Below the pieces are notes generated by a model, which was given only the letters and a program-made list of their open reading frames with translations, was not told the origin of the DNA and ran no database searches. 64,000 bases of DNA, from assembly GCF_001544835.2 (NCBI RefSeq), contig NZ_FCNX02000001.1, forward strand, positions 496,001 to 560,000, read 5' to 3'. The DNA is from Caballeronia fortuita. Its GTDB lineage: Bacteria > Pseudomonadota > Gammaproteobacteria > Burkholderiales > Burkholderiaceae. Of this stretch, positions 26,925 to 36,741 are shown in pieces. The translations under genes and the position numbers were made by a program. Each line of letters begins with the position of its first letter. Positions within the stretch are counted from its first letter, which is position 1.

Positions 26925-28955
26925 ATGAACTCATGTTTTTCCCTGCTTTTTGCTTCCGGCACGTGGAGAGTCCTTCTCGTCGGCTCATGTCTAGGGCTTC
27001 TTGTCAGCGGATGTGCGACAAGCGAGCCATCATTGGCCGCCTCGGCCAACTCGTCTGGCGCACTGCCGGTCGGCGCCGCCACATCCGCCACCGCCGCAAG
27101 AAACAAGGCGGTCCTCAGTGAACTCAACTTCAACGACAGGGCGAGCTATGACGCGGTCAAACGAGGCCTCATCGCTCAGCTTCCCGACCCGGTCATTCGC
27201 GGCAAAGGTGGCAACGTCGTGTATGACGGCGACAAGTTCAACTTCGTTAAAGGGCCGTCGCCTGACACGGTAAATCCCAGCTTCTGGCGCCAGTCAGAAC
27301 TCAACGCCCAACATGGCTTGTACAAGATTGCCGACCGCATCTATCAGTTTCGCGGCTACGACATCGCGAACATGACCTTGATTCAAGGGGATACAGGCTG
27401 GATTATCATCGACACGACCACCTCTGCGGAGGTTTCGGCCGCCGGGCTCAAGCTCGCTAACGACACATTGGGCGCGCGACCGGTCAAGGCCGTTATCATC
27501 ACGCACAGCCACGCCGACCACTTCGGCGGCATGATGGGAGTGCTGACACCCGACGACAGTAAATCCAAGCGCGTGCAAATCATCGCGCCGGCCGGGTTCG
27601 TCGAGGAGGCTGTGAGCGAGAACCTCTACGCTGGTAATGCGATGGGCCGGCGAGCGAGATTTTCCTATGGCGACGGTTTGCCCACTGACCCTACTGGTTC
27701 AGTCGGGACCGGGCTCGGCGTAAATCTCTCTCAGGGCTCTATTGGCCTTGCGTTACCGACCACGACAATTACCAAGACAGGCCAAACGCTCAAGGTCGAC
27801 GGGCTGGACGTCGTGTTCCAGAATGCCCCCGGAACCGAGGCACCTTCCGAAATGATGTTCTATTTTCCGCAACTGAAGGCTCTGTGCCTCGCGGAAGATG
27901 CGACTTACGTGATGCACAATCTGTACACGCTGCGGGGAGCGAAGGTACGCAGCCCGCTCGTGTGGGCGAACACGCTTACCGAGACGCTCGAGCTCTTTGG
28001 CGACAAGGCTGACCTTGCGTTTGCTTCACATACCTGGCCGACATGGGGAAACGCCAACATCAAGAAGCTTGTTTCCGACCAGCGCGACATGTACAAGTTC
28101 ATCAACGACCAAACGTTGCGCCTGGCGAACCAGGGTTACAACGCCTCCGAAATCGCAGAACGCATTAAGCTTCCGGACACTATCGGGAAGCAGTTTTATA
28201 ACCGTGGCTACTACGGCAGCCTCAAACATAACGTTAAGGCTACGTACCAGCTTTACCTCGGCTTCTTCGATGGCAATCCGGCGACGCTTGATGAACTGCC
28301 GCGCACCGAAACGGCGAGCCGGTACGTGGCTGCAATGGGCGGTGCGGATAATGTTCTTCGGCTGGGACGTGCGGCCTTCGACAAAGGCGATTACCGGTGG
28401 ACGGCTGAGCTTGTGAACTACGTCGTGTACGCCGACCCGACGAATCAGGCAGCTCGTCAGCTGCAAGCGGCTGCGCTGGAACAGCTTGGCTTTCAGGCAG
28501 AGTCAGCGACGTGGCGAGGCTTCTATCTGATGGGCGCCCAAGAACTGCGCACGGGCAAGCGGATGGCAGCAGCCACACTTGTCGACCCTCGCACCATCCC
28601 TGTGCCGATGGCTGTCGACTACGCCTCTACACTCATCAATCCGGACCGAGCTGGCGGTGTAGCGAAGAAGGTGAGGTTAACTGTGACCGACGAGCATCAG
28701 CAGTTCACGTTGACGCTCAAGAACTCTGTACTGATTCTTGACAAGCCGAAGCCTGGCGAGCCGGTCGACGGCAGCTATGAACTAACCGGACCGCAATTCG
28801 GTGCCATTGTCGGCGGGCAGGCAAAGACTGCGGACCTGGTCAGCTCGGGAGCGGTGAAAGCAACAGGCGACGCGAGCGCACTGGACTCCATCGTCGCGCT
28901 AATTGATAGACCGGACCCAGCGTTTCCGCTTGTCACACCCGTCGACAGCAAGTAG
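26925..28955 (+). CDS. Alkylsulfatase (SdsA1-like), metallo-beta-lactamase fold, exported
   Basis: A 676-residue protein. The N-terminus is a lipoprotein-type signal with lipobox LVSGC (about residue 29). The Zn-binding motif ITHSHADHFGGMMGV lies near residue 190, with further ligand region CLAEDATYVMHNLYTLRGAK and His in FASHTWPTWG. The middle alpha-helical part and the C-terminal SCP2-like domain match linear alkylsulfatases that hydrolyse compounds such as dodecyl sulfate to alcohol and sulfate. It acts in the periplasm or on the membrane. AGGAG precedes the ATG. The neighbouring arylsulfatase suggests use of sulfate esters for sulfur or carbon. Confidence 0.9.
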   Translation: MNSCFSLLFASGTWRVLLVGSCLGLLVSGCATSEPSLAASANSSGALPVGAATSATAARNKAVLSELNFNDRASYDAVKRGLIAQLPDPVIRGKGGNVVYDGDKFNFVKGPSPDTVNPSFWRQSELNAQHGLYKIADRIYQFRGYDIANMTLIQGDTGWIIIDTTTSAEVSAAGLKLANDTLGARPVKAVIITHSHADHFGGMMGVLTPDDSKSKRVQIIAPAGFVEEAVSENLYAGNAMGRRARFSYGDGLPTDPTGSVGTGLGVNLSQGSIGLALPTTTITKTGQTLKVDGLDVVFQNAPGTEAPSEMMFYFPQLKALCLAEDATYVMHNLYTLRGAKVRSPLVWANTLTETLELFGDKADLAFASHTWPTWGNANIKKLVSDQRDMYKFINDQTLRLANQGYNASEIAERIKLPDTIGKQFYNRGYYGSLKHNVKATYQLYLGFFDGNPATLDELPRTETASRYVAAMGGADNVLRLGRAAFDKGDYRWTAELVNYVVYADPTNQAARQLQAAALEQLGFQAESATWRGFYLMGAQELRTGKRMAAATLVDPRTIPVPMAVDYASTLINPDRAGGVAKKVRLTVTDEHQQFTLTLKNSVLILDKPKPGEPVDGSYELTGPQFGAIVGGQAKTADLVSSGAVKATGDASALDSIVALIDRPDPAFPLVTPVDSK

Positions 28956-29008
28956 GCGACAGTCCTGAACGTAGACACTAAGCAGCCTGTCTTCCCGGAG
29001 ACACAGTA

Positions 29009-30709
29009 ATGAAACCATCCCATTCCCTTCTGCTGATAGCAGCGACGCTGGCCGTGGCCATTTTTCAGCCGGTCACAGCACAACAGCCGGACGTTGCCGT
29101 GCACCGCGGCGAGCCTCCGCCGACACAGCAAATCATTACAGAGCCGACCAAGGTGCAGGGAAAGCCCGGTTACAACCAGCCGAATCAGTACATGACGACG
29201 CCGACGACGAAAGTGGCGGACAACATGGAACCTGCCGTGAGCCACCCCGACCAGCTCCGGGAGGCACAACAAAAGCTTAGCACCCTTCAACAACGTACCG
29301 GCAAGCGGCCGAATGTCGTCGTCTTTCTTCTGGATGACGTGGGATACAGTGACTTCGGCTTTAACGGCGGCGGTATTGCAGTAGGCAACGACACGCCAGA
29401 CATTGACCGCTTCGCGAATCAAAGCCTTGTGCTGTCCTCTGCTTACTCACAGCCTAGCTGCTCGCCGACACGCGCGACGATTTTGACCGGACAGAATCAG
29501 GCGCATCACGGCATTCAGTCGCCACCCATGTACGGGCAACCGGGAGGCATGGAAGGACTGACTTCGCTCGCTCAGCTCATGTCCAAACAGGGCTACACGA
29601 CTCAAGCAGTCGGTAAGTGGCACATTGGCGAGAACACCGGTTCGCAGCCCCAGAATGTTGGTTTCGACGATTTTCGCGGCTTTCTTTCGGTATCGGACAT
29701 GTACACCGAGTGGCGCGACCCCGCCTACAATCCGGAGGTAGCTCTTAGTCCCGAGCGCTACAACTACATCCTGAACCTGCCGTTCAATAAGAGCGATGTC
29801 CATGCGGTCAAAGGCGGACAGCTTGAGAACCTCTACGAAATCACTACGGATAACATCAAGGACCTCGACCAGAAGTGGTCCGCCTACGTGGTCGACTTTC
29901 TCAACCGACAGAAGAATGAAACGAAGCCATTTTTCTTGTACTACGGGCCGCGGGCCTGCCACTTCGACAACTACCCGAATGATTTCTATCGGGGCAGGTC
30001 AGCGTCGCGTACGAACTATGGCGATTGCATGGTCGAGGTGAACGACCTGTTCAAGCGTCTCATCACGACGCTCGAGAATAATGGGCAACTGGACAACACC
30101 ATCATCTTCTTCGCGTCTGACAATGGCCCGGAAGCCGAAGTCCCGCCGCACGGCCGGACGATGTTTCGCGGTGCCAAAGGGTCGACTTGGGAAGGCGGTG
30201 TGCGCAGCCCCTTCTTCGTCTACTGGAAGGGCATGGTGGCGCCGCGCCGGTCTGACGGACTGTTCGACTTTGCCGACATCTTCAACACATCGCTCGCCTT
30301 GGCTGGCCAGCCAGGCGCTTCGGTCAGCAAGCTCGTCCCGGCGAAGACGTACATTGACGGTATTGACCAGACGTCGTTCCTGCTGGCGGATAACGGCGTC
30401 TCAAACCGTAAGAGCGTCTTTTACTTCTGGAATGATGAAATATCAGCCGTGCGCGTGGACGAGTTCAAGTTCATGGTGAAGGCCCAGGAAGCGAACTCGC
30501 TGACGCAGCAGGGCTTCAATGGTGGCTTCAGCGGGTCGGTGCAGGGGTCATGGGCAAGCGTCATGTTTAACCTCTACACGAACCCGAAAGAGGATGAGAC
30601 CGTTGGAATTCGTCACATTCCGATGGGCGTACCGCTGCAGGCTGAGATGTTGCGCTACGCCGACGTTTTGAAGAAGTATCCGCCGAGGCACCAAATATCG
30701 TTGAAGTGA
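29009..30709 (+). CDS. Arylsulfatase, formylglycine-dependent, periplasmic
   Basis: A 566-residue sulfatase. Signal peptide at residues 1-25 ([19 protein letters not shown]), then a roughly 70-residue Pro/Gln/Thr-rich linker, then the catalytic core: metal-binding Asp pair in [14 protein letters not shown], the signature [11 protein letters not shown] whose Cys is converted to formylglycine, GKWHIG with the active-site Lys, and [15 protein letters not shown]. It cleaves sulfate esters in the periplasm. The matching formylglycine-generating enzyme follows, separated by a strong hairpin. Substrate unknown. Confidence 0.92.
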   Translation: MKPSHSLLLIAATLAVAIFQPVTAQQPDVAVHRGEPPPTQQIITEPTKVQGKPGYNQPNQYMTTPTTKVADNMEPAVSHPDQLREAQQKLSTLQQRTGKRPNVVVFLLDDVGYSDFGFNGGGIAVGNDTPDIDRFANQSLVLSSAYSQPSCSPTRATILTGQNQAHHGIQSPPMYGQPGGMEGLTSLAQLMSKQGYTTQAVGKWHIGENTGSQPQNVGFDDFRGFLSVSDMYTEWRDPAYNPEVALSPERYNYILNLPFNKSDVHAVKGGQLENLYEITTDNIKDLDQKWSAYVVDFLNRQKNETKPFFLYYGPRACHFDNYPNDFYRGRSASRTNYGDCMVEVNDLFKRLITTLENNGQLDNTIIFFASDNGPEAEVPPHGRTMFRGAKGSTWEGGVRSPFFVYWKGMVAPRRSDGLFDFADIFNTSLALAGQPGASVSKLVPAKTYIDGIDQTSFLLADNGVSNRKSVFYFWNDEISAVRVDEFKFMVKAQEANSLTQQGFNGGFSGSVQGSWASVMFNLYTNPKEDETVGIRHIPMGVPLQAEMLRYADVLKKYPPRHQISLK

Positions 30710-30720
30710 CCTAGGAAAAC

Positions 30721-30739
30721 GCCGGCCCAAGGGGCCGGC
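30721..30739 (+). terminator. Strong hairpin between arylsulfatase and FGE genes
   Basis: GCCGGCCC-AAG-GGGCCGGC is a perfect 8-bp GC stem with a three-base loop, 12 bases after the arylsulfatase stop and just before the AGGAG of the next gene. No T-run follows, so it may reduce read-through or protect the upstream mRNA rather than fully terminate. Confidence 0.5.
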
Positions 30740-30758
30740 CTGTCATCCAGGAGGCGTT

Positions 30759-31883
30759 ATGAAAGTTCAATCGTTCCGCCGGATTGCCGCAGGTGCGGCC
30801 ATTGCCTTGGCCGCAATAGGGACGTCTTTTGCTGCTTACCAGTGGAGCAGCGGGCCGAAAGCTTTGTCCGTCGGTGATGGCAAGAGCGGTCCGCTGAATA
30901 TGGTCTGGATTCCCGGCGGCGAATTCATCATGGGCAGCAATCATCGGCTCGCGCAACCCAACGAAGGGCCAGCGCACAAGGTGAAGCTGAGCGGGTACTG
31001 GATTGACCGCTACGATGTCACCAACGCTGAGTTCGCACGCTTTGTCGCGGCGACAGGCTATGTGACTACCGCCGAACGCAAGCCGCGTTGGGAAGAGCTG
31101 AAAGTGCAGTTGCCGCCCGGCACGCCCAAGCCGGACGACAGTTTGCTCGTTCCTGGCGCGCTCGTGTTCCAGGGCACCGATGCGCCGGTACCGCTCAACG
31201 ACTACTCTCGGTGGTGGAAGTTCGTGCCGGGGGCGAACTGGCGTCATCCTACGGGACCCGACGGCACCATCGCTGGCAAAGAGAACCATCCCGTCGTTCA
31301 GGTCTCGTACGAAGACGCACAGGCCTACTCGAAGTGGGCGCATAAGCGGCTGCTGACAGAGGCGGAGTGGGAATATGCCGCGCGTGGCGGCCTTGAGCAA
31401 AGCGACTTCGCCTGGGGAACCGAGTTTGCTCCAGGTGGTAAAAAAATGGCCAACACTTGGGACGATGCCTCCCGTCCTTTCCCCGTGACTGCCGTAAGCA
31501 ACGCCAATGAGAAAGTTCAGGTCGGGACAAGTTCTGTCGGGAAATATGCGCCCAACGGCTATGGGCTGTATGACATGGCAGGAAATGTGTGGCAATGGAC
31601 GGCCGATTGGTATCGCGCCGACGCGTTCCGGATGCAGGCGGCCAGCGCTCAAGTCGTTCGCGACCCCGCTGGACCTCGCGAGAGCTACGACCCGGACCTC
31701 GGCCCTGTCTCCTATGCTCCGGTGCGAGTCACGCGGGGCGGGTCATTTCTGTGCAGCGAGACCTACTGCCAAAGCTACCGGACAAGCGCGCGCCGTGGCA
31801 CGGACCCCATGAACGGCATGTCACATCTAGGTTTCCGCCTGGCCATGGACGAAGATGCGTGGCGCCGTGAAGCCGGGCACTGA
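30759..31883 (+). CDS. Formylglycine-generating enzyme (SUMF1 family), exported
   Basis: A 374-residue FGE-sulfatase domain protein. An N-terminal signal or anchor (residues about 8-27, AAGAAIALAAIGTSFAAYQW) precedes the domain. Landmarks: MVWIPGGEFIMGS, WIDRYDVTNAEFARFV, KRLLTEAEWEYAARGG, NGYGLYDMAGNVWQW and VTRGGSFLCSETYCQSYRTS, whose Cys332 and Cys337 match the spacing of the two catalytic cysteines of FGE. It oxidises the CSPTR cysteine of sulfatases to formylglycine. AGGAGG precedes the ATG. Its export is notable because the partner sulfatase also carries a signal peptide. Confidence 0.9.
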   Translation: MKVQSFRRIAAGAAIALAAIGTSFAAYQWSSGPKALSVGDGKSGPLNMVWIPGGEFIMGSNHRLAQPNEGPAHKVKLSGYWIDRYDVTNAEFARFVAATGYVTTAERKPRWEELKVQLPPGTPKPDDSLLVPGALVFQGTDAPVPLNDYSRWWKFVPGANWRHPTGPDGTIAGKENHPVVQVSYEDAQAYSKWAHKRLLTEAEWEYAARGGLEQSDFAWGTEFAPGGKKMANTWDDASRPFPVTAVSNANEKVQVGTSSVGKYAPNGYGLYDMAGNVWQWTADWYRADAFRMQAASAQVVRDPAGPRESYDPDLGPVSYAPVRVTRGGSFLCSETYCQSYRTSARRGTDPMNGMSHLGFRLAMDEDAWRREAGH

Positions 31884-32649
31884 TGAGGTGCGTGCGGTGT
31901 TCCTCGCCGCGGCGGCCGCATCCCTCGCCCGCAACTGTGCGGACCTCAATACGGCCGCTGCGCAGCGTAAGGCAGCTGCGCTTCAGTCTTCAAGCGGACG
32001 AAGCTTTGAGCAAAGCGGAGCCATGATGCGTCTATCAAACGGAGCAGGGGCACGAGTCGCGACGCAGTGCACACTGTTGCTGTTGGCGTTCTAACTCCTG
32101 CCCTTTCTCGTCATCTCGCACCGTGCCGGGTTACCTCGTTGTCTGCAAAGCCATGGGAGCAGGCAATGGTACCAACTTCGTCGTCCCAGTTCAGTGATAC
32201 GTGCGAGGCGTCAAGTCCAGAACAGATAGGCCATCGATATGGGAAAAACGCTGGTCCTCGCAAACCGTGTTGGGACCAATTCCGGAGCGTTGGCGCGCTC
32301 GTCGGACGAAAACGAAAACTTGCGAAGAAGGGAGTTGTGATAGCCGTGGACGTCGCGGGAGATGGTTAGGTTCCCAACATTGCGAGAAGTGCCGCGTTTC
32401 GTCGTCGTCCTTCATCGTCGTCCTCCAACAAACGGCCCCTTATGTGTTGGAGACGTTCCAACACATCGATACCGCGAGCTTTCGGGCGGAAGGGGGCGGG
32501 CGGATGTTTTCATCTCGAAAACAGGTAGTTAGCTCACGGCGAGCGACTGCGGCGGACGTCGGCACAAAAAATGACTGCGACTAAGCGAGCGTTGCGTATC
32601 ACCGCTCAATCGAAGTCCCTTGCCACCATCCTACTTACGGTGAACCCAA
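31884..32649. other. Long intergenic stretch with a 10-bp inverted repeat
   Basis: About 765 bases without a convincing gene. It holds ATGTGTTGGA-GACGT-TCCAACACAT, a perfect inverted repeat (32442-32466) that could be an operator or hairpin upstream of peptide copy 2, and a 30-base segment (32093-32122) that matches coding bases 22975-23004 with one mismatch. The last 70 bases resemble the bases upstream of peptide copy 1. Confidence 0.5.
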
Positions 32650-32844
32650 ATGAGCACACTGACGATTGTCGACCTTGCCCGTCCGGAGAAAGAACTATCT
32701 CGCGCCGAGATGGCGCGCGTCGTCGGCGGGCACGATGTCGAAAAGGAAAAGGCGCTTGTTGAAGCGTATCGTGTCATTCATGACATAAACACTTTGGAAA
32801 ATACGCCCGACCCGGCGCCAACGCATGTGGGCATGAAGCTGTAA
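32650..32844 (+). CDS. Double-glycine leader peptide, copy 2
   Basis: A 64-residue peptide, same length as the one at 6053. Leader ELSRAEMARVVGG (residues 15-27) fits the double-glycine consensus even better than copy 1. The predicted mature peptide starts HDVEKEKALVEAYRVI and ends HVGMKL; changes between copies cluster in the middle of the core (HDINTLENT here, ASMNALENE in copy 1). No ABC transporter, immunity or modification gene is adjacent. Upstream bases, including TGAACCCAAATGAGCA, closely match those of copy 1, implying shared control. Confidence 0.72.
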   Translation: MSTLTIVDLARPEKELSRAEMARVVGGHDVEKEKALVEAYRVIHDINTLENTPDPAPTHVGMKL

Positions 32845-33083
32845 TCGCTAGCCGTTGCCGAGTCTTCTCGCTGTAACTGGGCAGAGCTAGGCAGCGGTGC
32901 GCGCATTAACGGCTGAGGTCCCAGCCTCTGTGTTCCACACTTTCTTGTTTCTCTGCCAATGACACGGCGCGGGTTGCCTGATGTAATCGGAGGCGGCCGT
33001 ACGAGGAGAAACCTCCATCGTCGGCCCAAACTACCAGTGCCGGCATCGCGTCGGCTGCCACGCCATGGAGGATTGGACGACAA

Positions 33084-33497
33084 CTAGGCGGCCGCTATGG
33101 CGAGCACTTCCTTCAGCGGAATGCCGCGACCGCCTCTCGCCTGCCGAAGGAAGATTTCTGCAATTCCTTTCGTAGGAACGCTCGCCTGCATCTCGCCCAG
33201 CTCCTGCAGCTGCAACCATCCGCACCGCGCAATTTCATTGGATGGCTTCGGCTCCGCGTCGGAGCGCACCGTGGCGACGAAGACAAAGTGTCGGGTGCGC
33301 AACCCGCGAAACTGGAAGGCGTAGCGCATGTCCTCGGCTACTAACTGAGTCTCTTCCTTCAACTCGCGAGCCGCCGCGTCGGCCAAGTCTTCATCGCGAT
33401 TCGCTCGCCCGCCGGGGAACGCCCATCTGCCTCGAGCTCTTGCGACGAGAAGAACGCGTCCGTCGCGCTCACAGATGACAGTAGCTCTGCGTTTCAT
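33084..33497 (-). CDS. Nudix hydrolase
   Basis: A 137-residue protein from ATG 33497 (MKRRATVICERDGRVLLVA). The Nudix box is GGRANRDEDLADAAARELKE followed by ETQL, so the REUxEE core is intact while the usual last Gly is Gln. Such enzymes hydrolyse nucleoside diphosphates linked to another group, for example oxidised nucleotides or NADH; the substrate cannot be told. A longer frame to 33557 is less likely. Confidence 0.85.
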   Translation of the reverse strand: MKRRATVICERDGRVLLVARARGRWAFPGGRANRDEDLADAAARELKEETQLVAEDMRYAFQFRGLRTRHFVFVATVRSDAEPKPSNEIARCGWLQLQELGEMQASVPTKGIAEIFLRQARGGRGIPLKEVLAIAAA

Positions 33498-34298
33498 GAC
33501 CCACCCACGAAGGTGCCGGTGAAGGCCGACGTATGCGTCGCGGACTTGGTTGCGCAATAGCGATTCCAGCTGGAATGGTATCGCGGACGTCCCGGGACGG
33601 GGCGCGGAATACGCGGTTGGAGCTAGCTAATGATAATGAAATCGCCTTCGTGCACCGAAATCTGTCTTCCAGCGGGTATTTATACCGCCGCATGCTTGCT
33701 GTCGCCGTCGCCGCTCTTTTGGCGCTGCTGTGGGTTCGGCAGGCACAGTCTGTGTGGGGCATCGCGACTTCGAGAGCTTACCTTCCGCTGTGTGCCTCGA
33801 TGTTGGCGAACTGACGTGCGGAGCTTGTGCCTCTGGTGCTACCACCTTGCCTTGCACCCACGTGTGACGACCGCTAGGATATCGCCACCTGGCGCTGCGC
33901 CGTCAGTGAGTATTCGAAATCTTGCACATGCACGCGCAACGCGAATCCCGCGCCGGACCAAGACGTCCGCTTCTTTGCCTCCCTTCGACCGACCAACTAC
34001 TGTTCGACCGGGACGAGCCGAATCACAGCAGTCGCTACATTGCGGTTGGCCGCGCTCCGTGCCAAGCAAGGAGTTGGTGAGCGGCGATTTGTTCCCCAAT
34101 CCGAGCGGGTGAACGGAAGTGGACTCCGAGGAACAGGGACCACATGCGGGAACATCATTACGAGGCAGAGCCGAGACACGGCGGCGGGCGCTCTTCGGTC
34201 TCGCAATGCAGTTGTCGCTCGTCCGGGGAGCCGGGAAAATAAAAGGTATGGCAATTGCTAGTTTCAAGCCAGTTATCCGACAGTCCCGGGACATTCCT
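33498..34298. other. Stretch without a supported gene
   Basis: About 800 bases. A possible 40-residue single-membrane-segment peptide (33692-33814, MLAVAVAALLALLWVRQAQS) is the only frame of note, without a ribosome-binding site. Other overlapping frames on both strands look non-coding. This may be decayed DNA. Confidence 0.35.
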
Positions 34299-34595
34299 AT
34301 GGCGACGTTTTCGCGACGACGGCCTAAGCAGGTGTTGTTTCCAACTCAGCGCTTCGTCGCGGCGAAAGCTGGGACGTCGGAAGCTGACTACGCGGTTTAC
34401 GCGTCTTACCGTCCTCTAAGTGGAAGATTCGTCGGGACACTAAAGGTCGTCCGATTAACCGACGCGCGGCTGCTTTATCCTTTCGCGGGTGCCGAGGACC
34501 TCGGGCCGTTCAACACAAAGGACGCGGCGAAGGAAGCTGCCGTTCGTCGCGGACAGGAAATCATCAAGGCAGACCTATCGAATCCTGAGCTTTGA
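34299..34595 (+). CDS. Small conserved protein, paralogue of the gene at 46951
   Basis: A 98-residue protein (MATFSRRRPKQVLFPTQRFV) with AEADYAVYASYRP-like and GTLKVVR-like segments shared almost residue for residue with the protein at 46951 (DYAIYASYRP, VFVGTLKVVR, GRLLYPYDGAEQLGP). The fold is probably alpha/beta with a basic start. I do not know its function. The ATG is set by alignment to the paralogue; a longer frame begins at 34119. Confidence 0.65.
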   Translation: MATFSRRRPKQVLFPTQRFVAAKAGTSEADYAVYASYRPLSGRFVGTLKVVRLTDARLLYPFAGAEDLGPFNTKDAAKEAAVRRGQEIIKADLSNPEL

Positions 34596-34623
34596 AGTAC
34601 GGGAACGTCGTTCATTAAAAGCA

Positions 34624-34749
34624 ACGTTCGAAGTGACGTGCAGCGAGCCGAACACGTTCGTGCAACGCGACGCGGGCAAAGGCGCGCACCACGAATGAAT
34701 ATACGCCGTGACACACTCTCGCAAACTCGTCGAGGTGAAGGACACCTAG
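34624..34749 (+). pseudogene. Remnant of the small YjzC-like gene
   Basis: The frame reads TFEVTCSEPNTFVQRDAGKG, then AHHE, a TGA at 34696, then IYAVTHSRKLVEVKD. This aligns with FEVTCVEGEHFPPTRRGKG, AHFEL and KYAATHSHKHDALK of the gene at 16532, both in protein and in bases. The N-terminal half is missing and an in-frame stop interrupts the rest, so it is a decayed second copy. Confidence 0.65.
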
Positions 34750-35313
34750 TCGTACGGCAACTAAACCGCGCTTGCGGCATTTCGGCGCGTCGCATCGTGC
34801 CTGCCGGTGCCGAACGCAGTCACCGTGCCGTGCTCATCCCAACGAGGAAGGGCGATGGAATCCGAGACCTATCTTTCTCCCACGAACCGAGACCAGCATA
34901 TTCCCCGTGTGTCAGCCAAGGCCGTTATGCTTTGGCACCGCGCTCGGGATAGTTATCCCCGTAAAGCGCGACGCCTCCCAACCCGAGTTTCAGCGCGGAA
35001 ACCCATGCACTGCCGCGTGGATAAAATTTGCTTTGGACATCACAGCCGAGTCACTTCTCCCAAACGGACAAGGCACCGCCCCGAGAGTATTGGCCGTCTA
35101 TGCACACGCTTGCCAACTGGGAGCAGCGCACCGAACCGAACGGGGCCGTCCGCACGGACCGCCTCGCCTTCATGTTGCTAAAAGGTGACCAATTTCCGTC
35201 CACCGGGTTGTGTAAGTATCTGTTACCGCAAGCATTTCTACCTCGTAGGCTCGTGACTTTTCCGCAAGACCTGTCAAAATATCATCGTTTTGCAGGAAAG
35301 GGACTTCACATCA
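34750..35313. other. Intergenic stretch, no gene seen
   Basis: About 560 bases with only short overlapping frames on the plus strand that show no start signal or recognisable protein pattern. No repeat found. Confidence 0.4.
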
Positions 35314-35565
35314 ATGTTGACGAATGAAGGCGCCGACGACGCTGAAGTTATCGTCCGTCCGGCTGAGGGAGGGGGGTGGCGCGTTGAGATTCCGCGTGAC
35401 TACGGTCCTGCTTCAGTGACGCTAGTCAGCGACCAAAGCGCGGCGCTTGAACTCGCGCGAACACTAAAGCCGAATGCCGACATCCGAATTCTTCCGGCGG
35501 ACGAGTGCAATGCAACCTTGCATGGCGACCTGTCGCAGACCCGCAGCAAGCTCAACGTCCCGTGA
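35314..35565 (+). CDS. Small DUF2188-like protein
   Basis: An 83-residue protein (MLTNEGADDAEVIVRPAEGG). GGGWRVE, then SVTLVSDQSAALELARTL, then IRILPAD resembles the beta-beta-alpha-beta pattern of DUF2188 proteins of unknown function; this link is tentative. GGAAAGGG lies upstream of ATG 35314. It is short and soluble. Confidence 0.55.
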   Translation: MLTNEGADDAEVIVRPAEGGGWRVEIPRDYGPASVTLVSDQSAALELARTLKPNADIRILPADECNATLHGDLSQTRSKLNVP

Positions 35566-35668
35566 AATACTGGCGACGGTTTGAAACGCCGTCGCATTGC
35601 TGAGGCCAGGTTTCGGATTAGTGGGTCCGCGCGATGCTGGAGTGTACAAAAGTACACGTCCAGCAATC

Positions 35669-35914
35669 ATGAAAGTGACTATCACCGCGCACAATGCGCT
35701 AGACACCGGCGACTTGGAATCACACCTTTTTTATTTCCTTGTTGAGGACCAGGAAGGTGAGGCACGTACCGCCTGCGTGAATCTTCGAACGGCCCGGGTC
35801 TTGGCTCGCGAGCTTTCAAGCCGTACCGCGCTCGACGCGATGTTGCGGGAGATTGTGGCTACGTCGGTGAGCGATTTCGACGGTCTCATCGGCTCCTTCT
35901 TTGAGGGCTCGTAG
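35669..35914 (+). CDS. Hypothetical protein
   Basis: An 81-residue protein (MKVTITAHNALDTGDLESHL) with a strand-rich start, FYFLVEDQEGEARTACVNLR, and a helical end. No family is recognised. It lies 103 bases after the DUF2188-like gene. The start at 35669 lacks a strong ribosome-binding site. Confidence 0.5.
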   Translation: MKVTITAHNALDTGDLESHLFYFLVEDQEGEARTACVNLRTARVLARELSSRTALDAMLREIVATSVSDFDGLIGSFFEGS

Positions 35915-36096
35915 AGGACCGTATCGGGTTGCGGGTCGCGACTTGTTGGTCGTGCGAAGTGGATTTTTCGCGCATCAGAGATTACCGCATCCGGGAGTTG
36001 CAGGGCATCGGTCAAGGCAGTGATGAGGGGGCGCGAAAGGGAGCAGGCCATCGTCGGGTATAATGATGCCCTCCAGATGCTTCTTCACTCCTTTTG

Positions 36097-36528
36097 ATGT
36101 GCGTCGCCAACAAATGTCAACGCTGGACGTCGCGCGATGTCTTCATAGGGCGGCGAAAGCCACGAATACTGGTCGTTGATGATTACATAGATGCGGCGAC
36201 CGCAGTGGCGGCTTATTTGCAAATCGAGGGTGCCACCGTGAAGACGGCGAACGGATGCTTCGAAGCGCTGCGTGTCGTCGCGAACTGGGTCCCTGACGTT
36301 ATCCTGCTCGACATCATGATGCCGGAGCACGACGGATTCTTCACGGCCCGCGCGCTTCGACGCCTTTCAAAAGACGGCTTTGCCATCATCGCCTACACAG
36401 CGAATGACCAGGACTTCGTTCGGTCGAACGGTGACGCCGCGCTGTTCGACGGTTACTGTCAAAAAGCCATTTCGCCAACGTACCTTCTCGGCCTCATGGA
36501 AAGACTCTACTCACGTGAGGCTACGTGA
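36097..36528 (+). CDS. Single-domain response regulator, DDY subtype
   Basis: A 143-residue receiver with an N-terminal extension of about 20 basic residues. Acidic pair in ILVVDDYIDAATAVA, phosphoacceptor in VILLDIMMPEHDG, switch Thr in IAYTANDQDFVRSN and Lys in DGYCQKAISP. It is closely related to the receiver at 42098 (shared VVDDY/IVDDY, NGC/GGC-x-EAL, ALFDGY and KxxSP), so both form a subfamily. No output domain. A TTG at 36094 directly precedes ATG 36097. Confidence 0.86.
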   Translation: MCVANKCQRWTSRDVFIGRRKPRILVVDDYIDAATAVAAYLQIEGATVKTANGCFEALRVVANWVPDVILLDIMMPEHDGFFTARALRRLSKDGFAIIAYTANDQDFVRSNGDAALFDGYCQKAISPTYLLGLMERLYSREAT

Positions 36529-36741
36529 GCTGTCTGGCTTCCTAGGGTGGTCAGTAATTGCCCTGGATATGACTCTCGGGTGTGTCGGTATCGGCGACGG
36601 CTTCCTCTTTAGGTCTAAGGGCCCTTCGGCAGCTCACAGCTGACCGACTCGTCAGTCGCGGGGTTCCAAGGGACGATAGTACTCAGAAAGACTGAACGGA
36701 TTGCAATGCACCGATGCTCCTAAGCTAATGCATCGGCATTG

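Noticed and set aside
31855-32094. 79-codon frame overlapping the FGE end
   Set aside because: Low-complexity Ala-rich sequence without a start signal.
32201-32584. 127-codon frame upstream of peptide copy 2
   Set aside because: Arg/Ser-rich composition and no ribosome-binding site; it spans the inverted repeat at 32442.
33839-34294. 151-codon minus-strand frame
   Set aside because: No protein-like pattern and no start signal; it overlaps the upstream region of the gene at 34299.
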